A stretch of 64,000 nucleotides of DNA from Candidatus Competibacter denitrificans Run_A_D11 (GCF_001051235.1 NZ_CBTJ020000041.1:49155-113154), one strand, 5' to 3'. Counted from the stretch's first letter, positions 1 through 9,232 are shown. Notes: generated by a model from the letters alone, not told the origin. Made by a program: numbers and translations.

Positions 1-1
1 A

Positions 2-70
2 TTAGCCGATTTGATGGCGCGGTTTAAGACCGAATTTGACAAACTGGTCCAGGAAAGCCTGCCAAAGTAA
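2..70 (+). CDS. 3' end of an unidentified protein gene
   Basis: Only the last 22 codons and a TAA stop are in the window. The frame starting at base 2 is open to the left edge and encodes a charged, helical-looking tail (LADLMARFKTEFDKLVQESL, then PK). It is followed directly by a GC-rich hairpin, which supports a genuine gene end. The fragment is too short to assign a family. Confidence 0.5.
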   Translation, partial: LADLMARFKTEFDKLVQESLPK

Positions 71-92
71 GTTATTCGGTTTAGTCCTCACA

Positions 93-125
93 GGGGCCGC
101 CTGCTCTAGGGCGGCCTAATTGTTT
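93..125 (+). terminator. Hairpin terminator after the partial first gene
   Basis: GGCCGCC (95-101) pairs perfectly with GGCGGCC (110-116) around an 8-base loop. A modestly T-rich stretch (TAATTGTTTA) follows. It lies 25 bases after the TAA at 68-70, as expected of an intrinsic terminator. Confidence 0.6.
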
Positions 126-139
126 ATGGGCCATGCGGT

Positions 140-247
140 AATCCGCACCCGTGACCAGGCGAAACCGCACGGCAGAGGTTAGTCCTCTCCCATGCCAGAT
201 GATTCCTCGGAAGAGGCAGCTTTCAAACCAGAGTTTATTGTGATGAA
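140..247 (+). repeat. Dispersed repeat, copy 1 (CRISPR-repeat-like box plus 27-bp box)
   Basis: Two boxes here recur near 48.05-48.12 kb in the same order and orientation. The box at 140-165 matches 48054-48079 at 22 of 26 bases and contains CCCGTGACC. The box at 221-247 matches 48095-48121 at 25 of 27 bases, including the identical 17-mer TTTCAAACCAGAGTTTA. The boxes are about 55 bases apart here and 15 in the other copy, so one copy has an insertion or the other a deletion. This fills most of the 71-393 gap, in which I see no gene. Confidence 0.6.
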
Positions 248-393
248 CCCCATTTCTCTATGGATTATTGGCGCATTAAGGGTCACTAAATTGGCAACTC
301 CACGCCTGCAAACCCGATCCAAAAAGTGTCTGCTATTATAGGTAACTGCACGCCTGAATCTCATACCATCGACGTACCGAGCTTCTCTTTCTG

Positions 394-1482
394 ATGCCTC
401 TCACACGAATCATCGTCGGTTTGTCCGGCGGCGTCGATTCTTCAGTCGCTGCGCTGCTGTTGGTTGAGCAGGGATTTGATGTGCATGGGGTGTTCATGAA
501 GAATTGGGAGGACAGTTATGAAGCTGGCTATTGCTCCGCCGCCGATGACTTGGAAGATGCCCGATTAATCTGTGAAACCCTTGCTATCCCCTTGCATCAA
601 GTGAATTTCACCGCCGAATACCAACAACGGGTATTTCGCTATTTCCTCGACGAGTACCGCGCCGGTCGTACACCGAATCCAGATACCCTATGCAACACTG
701 AAATCAAATTTAAGGTGTTCTTGGAACATGCGCGGCGCATGGGTGCGGATCGGATCGCCACGGGCCATTACGCGCAAACTGTGCAGGTAGGGGGACATTG
801 GCGCCTCCTCAAAGGACGGGATACCGGTAAGGACCAGAGCTATTTTCTGTATGGGCTTGATCAGGCTCAACTGGCCAGTGCGCTCTTTCCAGTTGGTGAT
901 CTCTGTAAAGAGCAAGTCCGAGAGCGAGCCGCCGCCGCTGGTTTAGTCACCCATGCTAAAAAAGACAGTACGGGGATTTGCTTTATCGGCGAACGCCGAT
1001 TTGGGGAATTCTTGCAGCGTTATCTGCCCGCCCGGCCCGGCCCGATTCGCTCAACCGACGGCGAACTGCTCGGCGAACACACCGGTCTGATGTTCCATAC
1101 CATCGGCCAGCGGCAGGGACTTGGCATCGGCGGCCGGCGTACCGGCAGCGGCGAACCCTGGTATGTTGCCGGCAAGGATCTGGCCAACAATACGCTGATC
1201 GTCGCTCAAGGCCATGATCATCCGGCCCTCATGCACCGCTGCCTGCAAGCTGCAAAATTGCACTGGATCGCCGGTTCTCCACCCGATCTCCCACTGCGCT
1301 GCCAAGCGAAGATCCGCTACCGGCAAGCCGATCAGCCCTGTATCCTGGAAACATTGGATAGGGCAGGCGCCACAGTACGCTTCGATGAGCCGCAACGTGC
1401 TATTGCCCCCGGTCAGGCCATCGTCTTTTATTTGAAAGATGAATGCCTGGGCGGTGGCATCATCGACGCTGCCTACGATTGA
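394..1482 (+). CDS. mnmA: tRNA-specific 2-thiouridylase MnmA
   Basis: Cytoplasmic enzyme that adenylates U34 of tRNA-Lys, -Glu and -Gln and inserts sulfur relayed by the Tus/IscS system. The N-terminal PP-loop SGGVDSS is at residues 11-17. The two catalytic cysteines are seen as C100 (NPDTLCN) and C196 (STGICF), followed by the C-terminal beta-barrel region ([13 protein letters not shown]). At 362 aa it has the usual length. The family motif after C100 is commonly NKEIKF; here it reads NTEIKF. hflD starts 23 bases downstream, a pairing common in gammaproteobacteria. Confidence 0.97.
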   Translation: MPLTRIIVGLSGGVDSSVAALLLVEQGFDVHGVFMKNWEDSYEAGYCSAADDLEDARLICETLAIPLHQVNFTAEYQQRVFRYFLDEYRAGRTPNPDTLCNTEIKFKVFLEHARRMGADRIATGHYAQTVQVGGHWRLLKGRDTGKDQSYFLYGLDQAQLASALFPVGDLCKEQVRERAAAAGLVTHAKKDSTGICFIGERRFGEFLQRYLPARPGPIRSTDGELLGEHTGLMFHTIGQRQGLGIGGRRTGSGEPWYVAGKDLANNTLIVAQGHDHPALMHRCLQAAKLHWIAGSPPDLPLRCQAKIRYRQADQPCILETLDRAGATVRFDEPQRAIAPGQAIVFYLKDECLGGGIIDAAYD

Positions 1483-1505
1483 TCCAACCGCAACGCATCT
1501 ATCCC

Positions 1506-2123
1506 ATGCCTCAGACTGACCATGACCGCGCCATTGCCCTTGCTGGAACCTTACAAGCTGCCGACCTGGTACGTAGCATCGCTCGCCGAGGCCAGGCCAA
1601 CCCGGAAGAGGTCGATACTTGCCTGAACAGTTTGCTCAAGATCGATGCCGCCAGCAGCATCGAGATTTACGGCGATATCCGCCAGCTACGCTCCGGCTTA
1701 CAGTTACTGGAAAAACAACTCGGCAACCCCAGCGATATGGAGTTAACTCGATATGCCATCGCGCTGCTGGGTCTTGAGCGAAAACTCTCGCAGCGCACCG
1801 ATCTTTTAAAAGCGATTGGCATCAGTCTGGAGGAGATCGTACAGAATCTACCCCATTTTCCGATCAATCACAGCAACACCATCGCCCGCTTTGCTGATAT
1901 TTATTTGAAAAATATCAGCACCCTATCACCGCGCATCATGGTCAATGGCGTCCAGGTTCACTTGAACAATCCCGAAAACGCCAACCGGATTCGCGCATTG
2001 TTGTTGGCCGGTGTTCGGGCAGCGACCCTGTGGCGGCAAAGCGGTGGCACGCGACTGACCTTGCTGTTGCGGCGCAATCCACTCCTGCGGGAAACCCGCG
2101 TGTTGTTGGCCAATATCCCTTAG
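1506..2123 (+). CDS. hflD: HflD family protein
   Basis: HflD (YcfC) is a membrane-associated protein that in E. coli interacts with phage lambda CII; it is usually encoded next to mnmA. I chose the ATG at 1506 (MPQTDHDRAIALAGTLQAAD) because the open frame upstream overlaps mnmA and adds an unrelated leader. The 205-aa product is mostly helical, with typical HflD features such as SIEIYGDIRQLRSGLQLLEK and a central LTRYAIALLGLERKL. It is probably co-transcribed with mnmA. It ends six bases before the convergent relA stop. Confidence 0.93.
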   Translation: MPQTDHDRAIALAGTLQAADLVRSIARRGQANPEEVDTCLNSLLKIDAASSIEIYGDIRQLRSGLQLLEKQLGNPSDMELTRYAIALLGLERKLSQRTDLLKAIGISLEEIVQNLPHFPINHSNTIARFADIYLKNISTLSPRIMVNGVQVHLNNPENANRIRALLLAGVRAATLWRQSGGTRLTLLLRRNPLLRETRVLLANIP

Positions 2124-2129
2124 CTCACC

Positions 2130-4304
2130 TCAACGCTTGCGGTACGCTGCCACCACATTGGCCAATTGGCCGATCTTATTCAGTACCCGGCTCAGTTGGA
2201 CGACATCGGTAATTTCCAACGTCAGGCCCATGTGGGCGATGGCGGTTTCTTTTCGAGTCTGGGTTGCCGCTGCCAGGACATTGACTTGATCGTTAGCCAA
2301 AATCGAGGCGATATCGCGCAATAAGCCCGCACGATCCCGCGCCACCACCATGATATCGACGGGATACGTCGCCGGTGTGCTACCCCACTCGACTTGAATG
2401 ACTCGCTCGTGATGGCGGTTAGCCAATCCCAGAAAATTGGTGCAATCCTGGCGGTGGATAGTCACCCCGCGCCCTTGGGTGATGTAGCCAGCGATTAGCT
2501 CGAACGGGGCTGGCCGGCAGCAGCGCGCGGCTTGGGTCAGCAGCCGGCCAACTCCACGAATGCGCACATCATCCTTGCCCGGCCCGGCCATATTGCCTTT
2601 GCGCACAATCGATATGATCTCTTCCGCTAGTACCTCTTCCGCCGCCGCCGCAGGCGGCGCGGGCAAAAGATCTTGAATCCGGGTCACGACCTGAGCGGCG
2701 GTCAAGGTGCCATGGCCGATGGCCGCGCACAAATCGTCTACTCTGAGAAAGCCCAAGCACTCAGCGACTTCTTCAAACTTGAGATGTTTGATACCGAGCC
2801 GCTGGAACTCCCGATCCAGGATCGTTCGACCAGCGGCAATATTTTTTTCTTGATCCTGCTGTAAAAACCATTGCCGGATTTTCGCTCTGGCCCGGCCGGT
2901 TTTGATATAGCCTAAATGTGGGCTGAGCCAGTCTCGGCTGGGACCGCCACTCTTCGCAGTCAGCACTTCAACTTGCTGGCCGTTTTTCAGTTCATAACTG
3001 AGCGGCACAATCCGTCCATCGATCTTGGCGCCTCGACAGCGATGGCCGATATCGGTATGAATGTGGTAGGCGAAATCAAGCGGTGTGGCGCCTTGCGGAA
3101 GATCGACGATGGCGCCTTTGGGGGTAATCGCATAGACCCGATCCTGAAATGCCTCGGCCTTCAACCGCTCCAACAAATCACCGCCGTCACCATCGTCGCC
3201 GTCTTCGTCACGATATTCCAACATCTGCCGCAACCAGGCGATCTGCTGTTCAGCCGCTTGGCTAGGCTCTTGGCCCCCTTCCTTGTAGTGCCAATGGGCG
3301 GCGACACCCAATTCGGCGTTCTGATGCATGGCGCGCGTGCGGATCTGCACTTCCAACGGTCGTCCTTCAGGACCGATGACTGCCGTATGGAGCGACTGAT
3401 AGCCGTTTGGCTTGGGATGGGCGATATAATCGTCGAACTCTTGGTGAATATGGCTCCAGTGCGTATGCACCACGCCCAGCGCGGCGTAGCAATCGTTCAC
3501 TGTCTCTACCAACACCCGCACAGCGCGCACGTCAAAAATTTGCTCGAACGAGAGCCTTTTGCGCTGCATCTTCCGCCAGATGCTATAGATGTGCTTGACT
3601 CGACCACTGACTTCGGCGCCGATACCAGCCCGTTGCAATTGCTCCCGCAAGTCTTCCATCACTCGGGCGATGTAGCGTTCTCGGTCAGCGCGACGCTCGT
3701 CAAGTGCAACGGCGATCTGTTTATAAACCACCGGGTCCAGATAGCGCAGCGCCAGATCTTCCATCTCCCACTTGATCCGACCGATACCCAATCGGTTAGC
3801 CAAGGGGGTGAAAATATCCAGCGTTTCCCGCGCAAGGCGTCGCCGTCTGTCTTCAGATGCTTGCCCAAGTTGACGCAAGGTATGTAACCGCATCGCCAGC
3901 TTGATCAGGACAACCCGTACATCCTGTGCCATGGCTAGCAACATCTTGCGCAGTCTTTCCAACTGGGCGCCGATGTGCTGGTGGCTCTGGTGTAATTCGC
4001 CAACGGCATCAAGCTTGATGATCCCATCCACCAAAACCGCGACTGAAAGGCCAAAATCCGTTTTGATCCGCTCCAGCTTGATTTGCCCGCTGGCGACTGG
4101 GGCGTGCAATAGGGCAGCAGCGATCACTTCGTAAGCCATGCCCAAATCGGCCAACAAATCAGCGACCGCCAAATCCGGTTCACCGCTTAGGACATAGGCA
4201 TTTCTGACCAGCTCGATTTGCGCGGCCGACCATGGGATCTGTAACGTATCCAGCCATGTATTGAAATCAGCGCCCGCCAGCGCGCTCTGTCTGGAACTGA
4301 CCAT
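2130..4304 (-). CDS. relA: (p)ppGpp synthetase RelA (monofunctional)
   Basis: Ribosome-associated stringent-response enzyme that makes (p)ppGpp when uncharged tRNA enters the A site. Order of domains in 724 aa: degenerate HD hydrolase region, RelA/SpoT synthetase domain, TGS domain (DRVYAITPKGAIVDLPQGAT), helical linker, C-terminal ACT domain. Two features favour RelA over SpoT. The hydrolase HD box is replaced by LLHAPVA. The synthetase motif is the acidic EFDDYIAHPKPNGYQSLHT rather than the RxKD form. SpoT-type hydrolysis must come from elsewhere. It converges on hflD with almost no gap. Confidence 0.95.
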   Translation of the reverse strand: MVSSRQSALAGADFNTWLDTLQIPWSAAQIELVRNAYVLSGEPDLAVADLLADLGMAYEVIAAALLHAPVASGQIKLERIKTDFGLSVAVLVDGIIKLDAVGELHQSHQHIGAQLERLRKMLLAMAQDVRVVLIKLAMRLHTLRQLGQASEDRRRRLARETLDIFTPLANRLGIGRIKWEMEDLALRYLDPVVYKQIAVALDERRADRERYIARVMEDLREQLQRAGIGAEVSGRVKHIYSIWRKMQRKRLSFEQIFDVRAVRVLVETVNDCYAALGVVHTHWSHIHQEFDDYIAHPKPNGYQSLHTAVIGPEGRPLEVQIRTRAMHQNAELGVAAHWHYKEGGQEPSQAAEQQIAWLRQMLEYRDEDGDDGDGGDLLERLKAEAFQDRVYAITPKGAIVDLPQGATPLDFAYHIHTDIGHRCRGAKIDGRIVPLSYELKNGQQVEVLTAKSGGPSRDWLSPHLGYIKTGRARAKIRQWFLQQDQEKNIAAGRTILDREFQRLGIKHLKFEEVAECLGFLRVDDLCAAIGHGTLTAAQVVTRIQDLLPAPPAAAAEEVLAEEIISIVRKGNMAGPGKDDVRIRGVGRLLTQAARCCRPAPFELIAGYITQGRGVTIHRQDCTNFLGLANRHHERVIQVEWGSTPATYPVDIMVVARDRAGLLRDIASILANDQVNVLAAATQTRKETAIAHMGLTLEITDVVQLSRVLNKIGQLANVVAAYRKR

Positions 4305-4426
4305 TAGCGTCCCCTAACAAGCATCAGCATCGGGATAACATGACTTTAGCCGGGCGTTCAGCAAAGAAATGGGCAGAGTACGAAGGCGCCCTCAGAATGA
4401 TGGGCTGCTTGGATCAGCCGATGGTC

Positions 4427-4455
4427 GCCCGCCTCTTGCTCAGGGAGAGGCGGGC
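4427..4455 (-). terminator. Strong hairpin after the cytochrome lipoprotein gene
   Basis: GCCCGCCTCT (4427-4436) is a perfect 10-bp inverted repeat with AGAGGCGGGC (4446-4455) around a 9-base loop. It lies about 27 bases past the stop of the minus-strand gene at 4483 and upstream of relA. There is no clear U-tract, so it could be a terminator or an mRNA-stabilising hairpin. Confidence 0.5.
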
Positions 4456-4482
4456 AAAGGCGGGAAACGAAAGAGAACCGGC

Positions 4483-4878
4483 TTAGTTGTTCTTGGCGCC
4501 TTGGTCAACCCATTTGCGCAGAACAATCAGTTGCGCCTCCGGCAACTTCACCTTGCCGTGCGGCATCTGAATCGATGGGTCCACACCAGGACGCCCTTCG
4601 ATCAACCGATTGAGGCTACTGTTGAGGCTTTGGCCGGGGATGATGACCTTACCCAGCTTGGTCCCTTTCATTACATCGTCATAGGTGGCTACCGATAGAC
4701 CAGTCTTTTGATAGCCTTCTCCATTGGGTGGCGTATGGCACTCCGCGCAGCTCGCCTTCAGAACAGGAAGCACATCTTTCTGGAAGCTTACCAGCTTGTC
4801 CGGCTGTTCTCCGGAACAGCCTACCAACACACCTAACCCTAAAATCAACGCGGATGTAAGCAGTTTACGAGAGTTCAT
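4483..4878 (-). CDS. Mono-haem c-type cytochrome lipoprotein
   Basis: Predicted envelope lipoprotein. A positively charged start and hydrophobic segment lead to a lipobox ending LVGC (C21). A CAECH haem-binding motif follows at residues 44-48, near the start of a roughly 100-aa domain. The layout resembles the planctomycete-type cytochrome C domain (DVLPVLKASCAECH ... LPEAQLIVLRKWVDQGA). A distal Met or His could complete the haem ligands (for example PHGKVKLP). The electron partner is unknown. It stands alone between relA and glgB. Confidence 0.8.
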   Translation of the reverse strand: MNSRKLLTSALILGLGVLVGCSGEQPDKLVSFQKDVLPVLKASCAECHTPPNGEGYQKTGLSVATYDDVMKGTKLGKVIIPGQSLNSSLNRLIEGRPGVDPSIQMPHGKVKLPEAQLIVLRKWVDQGAKNN

Positions 4879-5163
4879 GAATCGTCCCTTGTAGCTATTG
4901 TAGACGAGTTGTTTTTAATCACCACGGAGAATACGGCTATCATCTTAACAGACTCCAGTCCTACGGGGAGATGGGCGCGATGAAACTCGCTCGACTTTCC
5001 TCAAACCACCATCTGATAAATCATCGGCAAACCCGCAGGCCCCAAGCGATGGGGTCCGCTAACCATCCTTGAATTCGGGCCGATGTCGGTGATCGCCGCC
5101 CCACCCTACTCACGCCGTCGTCTTTTTAATCCAAGCGTTCGCCCCCAATTCCCTTATAAAAAA

Positions 5164-5251
5164 CTATCCTTATGATAGGAACCTATCCTTGGAGTGATTC
5201 GCGTATAATGGTTAGCAGCACGCACGCCGCTTGACGTCTGGCTCCAGACGT
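5164..5251 (+). promoter_or_regulatory. glgB upstream region: operator-like repeats, -10 box and leader hairpin
   Basis: In the 489-base gap before glgB, CTATCCTT occurs at 5164-5171 and again at 5183-5190, 19 bases apart and so on one helix face. GATAGG-AA-CCTATC (5174-5187) forms a palindrome between them. A perfect TATAAT lies at 5204-5209 with a poor -35 that would fall on the palindrome, as expected of a promoter needing an activator or controlled by a repressor. A leader hairpin follows, with ACGTCTGG (5234-5241) and CCAGACGT (5244-5251). I see no gene from 4879 to 5367. Confidence 0.45.
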
Positions 5252-5367
5252 TCGCCACTGACCGGCAACAGCACTGCTCAAAGCCGGTGACAGCTTGAAA
5301 ACGGGCTATTTGCGATCTGGGGCAGTAGCTGCCGTCGGGCACGACTTCCACTGTTAACATAACCAGG

Positions 5368-7710
5368 ATGAACAACGTGACGAGCCCGCAACTCAATCCC
5401 GAACTACAACGTCTGATCGAAGCCCGACACCACGATCCCTTCGCCTTGCTGGGCCGCCACCCCCAAGACAAAAAAGTTGTTGTTCGAGCACATTTTCCCT
5501 ACGCCGAAGAGGTTGTTCTCGTTGAGGCCAATCAACCGCTGGAGCGCATCCCAAACACTGATCTGTTCGAGTGGCATGGCAAACCCAGCCAAGTGCCCGA
5601 ACGCTACCAACTGCGCTGGCGGGATTCCAACGGTAACGAGTCTACGGCACACGATCCCTATTGCTTCCCACCACAAATCGCCGATTTCGACTTGTATTTA
5701 TTTGGCGAAGGCAAACATTGGCATGCTTACCGCTTTCTAGGCGCGCACCCACATGTAGCCGATGGCGTCTCCGGCGTCCTGTTTGGAGTCTGGGCGCCCA
5801 ATGCCGAACGGGTCAGTGTGGTCGGCAACTTCAATCGCTGGGATGGGCGCTGTCATCCGATGCGCGGTCGCGGTGCCAGCGGCATCTGGGAGCTGTTCAT
5901 CCCCAGTCTTTGCGCCGGCGATCTTTACAAGTTCGAATTGCGTAACCGCAACAGCGGTGTCGTGTTCTTAAAAGCGGACCCCTACGGCCAGCATTTTGAA
6001 ATGCGGCCCAGTACCTCGACCATCGTCCCCAAAGCCGATACTTACGTCTGGGGCGATAGCGAATGGCTGGAGAAACGGAAGAATTTCGACTGGCTCCATC
6101 AACCGCTTTCGGTTTACGAAGTGCATCTTGGCTCCTGGCGCCGCGGCTGGGAAGGCGAATTCATCAATTACCGAGAACTCGCCCACCAGCTCGTGGACTA
6201 TGTGAAGGACATGGGTTTTACGCATATTGAGCTGCTGCCCATCACCGAGCATCCATTCGACGGGTCTTGGGGCTATCAGACCATCGGCTATTACGCCCCA
6301 ACCAGCCGCTTTGGCACACCGGACGATTTCCGTTATTTCATGGATTACTGCCATCAACAGGACATCGGTGTAATCCTGGACTGGGTACCGGCCCACTTTC
6401 CCAAGGACGCTCACGGGTTAGCCCGGTTCGACGGCGAGCCTCTCTACGAGCACGCCGATTCGCGCAAGGGCGAACACCTCGACTGGGGCACCTTAATCTT
6501 CAATTACGGCCGCTATGAAGTGAAAAACTTCCTGCTGTCGAGCGCCCTATATTGGCTTGAGGAATTTCACATCGACGGCCTGCGGGTGGATGCCGTCGCT
6601 TCAATGCTGTATCTCGATTACTCGCGCAAGGAATGGGTGCCCAACCAATATGGCGGACGCGAGAATCTGGAAGCCATCGACTTCCTGCGCGAGCTGAACA
6701 CCGTCGTCCACAGCGAACACCACGGCGCCATGGTCATCGCCGAGGAATCGACCTCCTGGCCACAGGTAACCCGGCCCACCTATCTTGGCGGTCTGGGCTT
6801 CAGCTTAAAATGGAACATGGGCTGGATGAACGACACACTACGCTACATAGCCCAGAATCCGATCCATCGCAAATACCATCATGACCTGCTGACCTTCAGT
6901 ATGCTTTATTGCTTTACTGAAAATTTCATGCTGCCGTTCTCACACGATGAGGTGGTACACGGTAAGGGGTCGATGCTGTACAAGATGCCGGGCGACGAAT
7001 GGCAGCGTTTTGCCAATTTGCGGCTGCTGTACACCTACATGTTCACGCATCCGGGCAAAAAACTCCTGTTCATGGGAACGGAATTTGGCCAAGGGACTGA
7101 ATGGAATGAAGCATCCTCTCTCGACTGGTACGTTCTGGAATACAGCTTCCACCAAGGGATGCAATTGCTGGTCAAAGATCTGAATCGGCTCTATTGCAAT
7201 AGTCCGGCGTTGTATCACTTCGAATTCGAATGGCAGGGATTTCAGTGGATCGATTGCCACGACGCCGAACAATCGATCATCAGCTACATTCGCAAGCAAG
7301 ATGATGACTTTTTGGTCGTCATCGTCAATTTCACACCGGTACCGCGCCACGGTTATCGGATCGGGGTACCACGCGAAGGCCGTTATACCGAAGTGCTCAA
7401 TTCCGATTCACACTATTACGGCGGCAGCGGTGTCGGTAACGGAGATGTTGAATTGATTGCCGAGGAACGGCCCTGGATGGACAATCCTTATTCCATCTGC
7501 GTCACCGTGCCACCGCTGAGCGGGATCGTCTTGAAGCCGGAACTGTTGCCACAACCTGAGTCTGTCGCAGCAAGCGCGGAAGAAGAGATTGCACCTGAAG
7601 AAGCCGTAGCTGTTGTGGAGGTTGTTCCAGCAGCGACGACCCCCGTTGCGGTTAAAGACACCCCAGATCCCGTGATCGCCGAGGAAGAGTCGAAACCAGC
7701 AGCCGCCTAA
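5368..7710 (+). CDS. glgB: 1,4-alpha-glucan (glycogen) branching enzyme
   Basis: Cytoplasmic GH13 enzyme that cuts alpha-1,4 chains and rejoins them by alpha-1,6 links in glycogen. Domains: N-terminal GlgB module, CBM48 ([20 protein letters not shown]), catalytic barrel, C-terminal beta domain. The likely nucleophile is D408 in [11 protein letters not shown] and the acid/base E459 in [20 protein letters not shown] is also present. At 780 aa it is about 50 residues longer than E. coli GlgB. The excess is an Ala/Glu/Pro/Val-rich acidic tail after residue 730, probably disordered. No glgA, glgC or glgX lies nearby. Confidence 0.97.
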   Translation: MNNVTSPQLNPELQRLIEARHHDPFALLGRHPQDKKVVVRAHFPYAEEVVLVEANQPLERIPNTDLFEWHGKPSQVPERYQLRWRDSNGNESTAHDPYCFPPQIADFDLYLFGEGKHWHAYRFLGAHPHVADGVSGVLFGVWAPNAERVSVVGNFNRWDGRCHPMRGRGASGIWELFIPSLCAGDLYKFELRNRNSGVVFLKADPYGQHFEMRPSTSTIVPKADTYVWGDSEWLEKRKNFDWLHQPLSVYEVHLGSWRRGWEGEFINYRELAHQLVDYVKDMGFTHIELLPITEHPFDGSWGYQTIGYYAPTSRFGTPDDFRYFMDYCHQQDIGVILDWVPAHFPKDAHGLARFDGEPLYEHADSRKGEHLDWGTLIFNYGRYEVKNFLLSSALYWLEEFHIDGLRVDAVASMLYLDYSRKEWVPNQYGGRENLEAIDFLRELNTVVHSEHHGAMVIAEESTSWPQVTRPTYLGGLGFSLKWNMGWMNDTLRYIAQNPIHRKYHHDLLTFSMLYCFTENFMLPFSHDEVVHGKGSMLYKMPGDEWQRFANLRLLYTYMFTHPGKKLLFMGTEFGQGTEWNEASSLDWYVLEYSFHQGMQLLVKDLNRLYCNSPALYHFEFEWQGFQWIDCHDAEQSIISYIRKQDDDFLVVIVNFTPVPRHGYRIGVPREGRYTEVLNSDSHYYGGSGVGNGDVELIAEERPWMDNPYSICVTVPPLSGIVLKPELLPQPESVAASAEEEIAPEEAVAVVEVVPAATTPVAVKDTPDPVIAEEESKPAAA

Positions 7711-7742
7711 AACAGCGGCCGGAATCGTCTTTTCACTGATAG

Positions 7743-7775
7743 TGGGGCGCAGTATTCCGCGCCCCATTCCCTAAT
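7743..7775 (+). terminator. Hairpin between glgB and the ACP-like gene
   Basis: TGGGGCGC (7743-7750) pairs perfectly with GCGCCCCA (7759-7766) around an 8-base loop. It sits 33 bases after the glgB stop and just before the convergent gene at 7785, so it may serve both strands. The following T-run is short. Confidence 0.6.
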
Positions 7776-7784
7776 GCAAGGCCA

Positions 7785-8279
7785 TCAAGGCAGGTCAAGC
7801 GACTTGATGGCTTCGTGTTCGACCGCCGCAGAGAAAGCAGCGTTGCGATGCTCGCGGTGCTGTCGCCCACATCTCCCGCACCGATAGCGTTGTTTGCCGT
7901 TGGGGGTCACGCCGTATTTAATCAGGTGGTCGCTCCCACAGTACGGACAGATTAGACTCGCCGTCGTCAATCTCTGACCCTCTTGCTGGGAAGACTGACC
8001 GAAGCCAACAGGCGACTTTTGATGTTCCGGGCCACCTGTCTTACTGAGCACCAGCTCGTAGACCCGCCCGATGGTTTCAAATGTTTCAGCGCTGATTTCA
8101 TCATCGCTAATTTGAATGCCGAACCGTTCCTCAAGCGCCTGGATGAGGGCGACCACCGCCATCGAGTCGAATTCTGGAATACTGCCCACCAGCGCCGTAT
8201 CGGGATGCCATTTTTTCACCTGGTCGCCCAAATGCAACAACTCGCCGATCAGTTGCCGTATATCGTCGAATTCGGCCAT
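7785..8279 (-). CDS. Acyl carrier protein fused to a transposase-type zinc ribbon
   Basis: Residues 1-80 are an acyl/peptidyl carrier domain (MAEFDDIRQLIGELLHLG). S39 in PEFDSMAVV is the expected phosphopantetheine site. A Gln/Gly/Ser-rich linker leads to a four-cysteine ribbon, C111PYC114 ... YGVTPNGKQRYRC134GRC137GRQ, of the kind found at the N-terminus of IS1-family InsA-like proteins. About 25 residues follow, then the stop. I chose the ATG at 8279 because AGGAG lies upstream and the longer frame adds an unrelated leader. Similar ACPs occur in exosortase/polysaccharide loci, but no such genes are nearby. The fusion may be an IS scar or a real two-domain protein. Confidence 0.75.
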   Translation of the reverse strand: MAEFDDIRQLIGELLHLGDQVKKWHPDTALVGSIPEFDSMAVVALIQALEERFGIQISDDEISAETFETIGRVYELVLSKTGGPEHQKSPVGFGQSSQQEGQRLTTASLICPYCGSDHLIKYGVTPNGKQRYRCGRCGRQHREHRNAAFSAAVEHEAIKSLDLP

Positions 8280-8573
8280 CGAAAACCATCTCCTGGAATA
8301 GGAAGCCCCAAGGAAAGCGCTTGGCGCGGCCATCAAACCGCTCGGCGCGTAGAGGTTGTCAAGATAGCGTTGCCGCCGACAAGAATCCAGCCGATTAGGT
8401 CAGTTAGCTAAGATTTGATTTGAGAGCATGTGCCTGGAAAGAGCACGACTGGGCATAGGCGGTGTCGGCTGGGCGATACTTGCCCTTCGTGAAGCCAGCC
8501 TACGCCGCTGGCTGGTCAGATCGCAAGAAAAAACTGCGCCTGGCCTGCCTGATTTGTGGCAAACGATGCAGTA
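8280..8573. other. Intergenic stretch, no supported gene
   Basis: About 290 bases between two minus-strand genes. Small plus-strand open frames here have no start signals and overlap the 3' end of the next gene, so I do not call them. The ribosome-binding site of the carrier-protein gene is at its left edge. I see no clear promoter or terminator. Confidence 0.4.
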
Positions 8574-9182
8574 TCAAAAGGCATCAGAATTGCGCCCGAC
8601 GCGACGCAGCCAAAACGGCAGCGTGCGTTGATCGGGTGCCAACCAACGCAAGAGCACCTCGTCACCATTGAATTCGATGATACGGTAGCCGGGTACGGCT
8701 TCCAGCGCTCCCTCGCTTTGCCAGCGCCGCAGAAATAGCAATGGCCCGCGTAATTCCCAGCGGCCAGTGATGTTCTGGGTCGGCGAAACCGTCCAGACAA
8801 ACTCCCCATCTGCGTTTAGCTCGACCTGCTGATGATCCTGTTGCCAAATTCCGATCAGTTCTTCCTGATTCGGTAGCCGCAATAAGTCCTCTAGCGGATC
8901 AATCCACCCGGGGCGGGGCAACCGGTTGGTACGCGCCGCTGGCGGACTGGGTGGCTCTGCGGGTACGGGGGGCACACGCGGCGTTTGCCGCACCGGCGCC
9001 ACCCCATTGCTTCGGCGCAGGACATAATGCTGTTCGACGATCTCCCCTAAAAAATAACCATCTGCCTTCCAAACCTGCTGCCGCGAGTCCACCCAGCCGA
9101 GATAGCGACCGTCTGCCGCGAATAGCCATTCGTTCACAATAAAGCCGGCGTAGCGCCCTTGCCAAAAATAGATCGATTTCAT
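8574..9182 (-). CDS. Putative 4-fold beta-flower domain protein
   Basis: A 202-aa soluble protein. The first 55 or so residues repeat short aromatic-glycine strands (YFWQGRYAGFIVNEWLFAAD, then GRYLGWVDSRQQVWKADGYFLGEI), a pattern I associate with the 4-fold beta-flower family. A Pro-rich linker follows (PRVPPVPAEPPSPPAA). The C-terminal part (IGIWQQDHQQVELNADGEFV, ITGRWELRGPLLFLRR) looks like a small lipocalin-like barrel. There is no signal peptide. It starts 50 bases after the stop of the putative effector gene on the same strand, so it may share that transcript. Function unknown; the family name is a recognition call, not a search result. Confidence 0.6.
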   Translation of the reverse strand: MKSIYFWQGRYAGFIVNEWLFAADGRYLGWVDSRQQVWKADGYFLGEIVEQHYVLRRSNGVAPVRQTPRVPPVPAEPPSPPAARTNRLPRPGWIDPLEDLLRLPNQEELIGIWQQDHQQVELNADGEFVWTVSPTQNITGRWELRGPLLFLRRWQSEGALEAVPGYRIIEFNGDEVLLRWLAPDQRTLPFWLRRVGRNSDAF

Positions 9183-9232
9183 GTCGCTAAGATAAAGTGA
9201 GGGTTAGGCATTTGGTAGGTAGCCAATAAATA

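Noticed and set aside
179..364. 61-codon minus-strand open frame upstream of mnmA
   Set aside because: It spans the dispersed repeat box and has no ribosome-binding site; the similarity to a frame at 48.1 kb is explained by the shared DNA repeat.
2916..3887. 323-codon plus-strand open frame
   Set aside because: Lies wholly antisense to the conserved relA synthetase and TGS domains; composition is a shadow of relA.
2130..4304. Bifunctional SpoT/Rel
   Set aside because: The hydrolase HD box is missing and the synthetase motif is the acidic RelA form.
8428..8671. Short plus-strand frames with a CLICGKRC segment
   Set aside because: They have no start signal, overlap the end of the 202-aa gene, and the cysteines are too few and too close for a ribbon.
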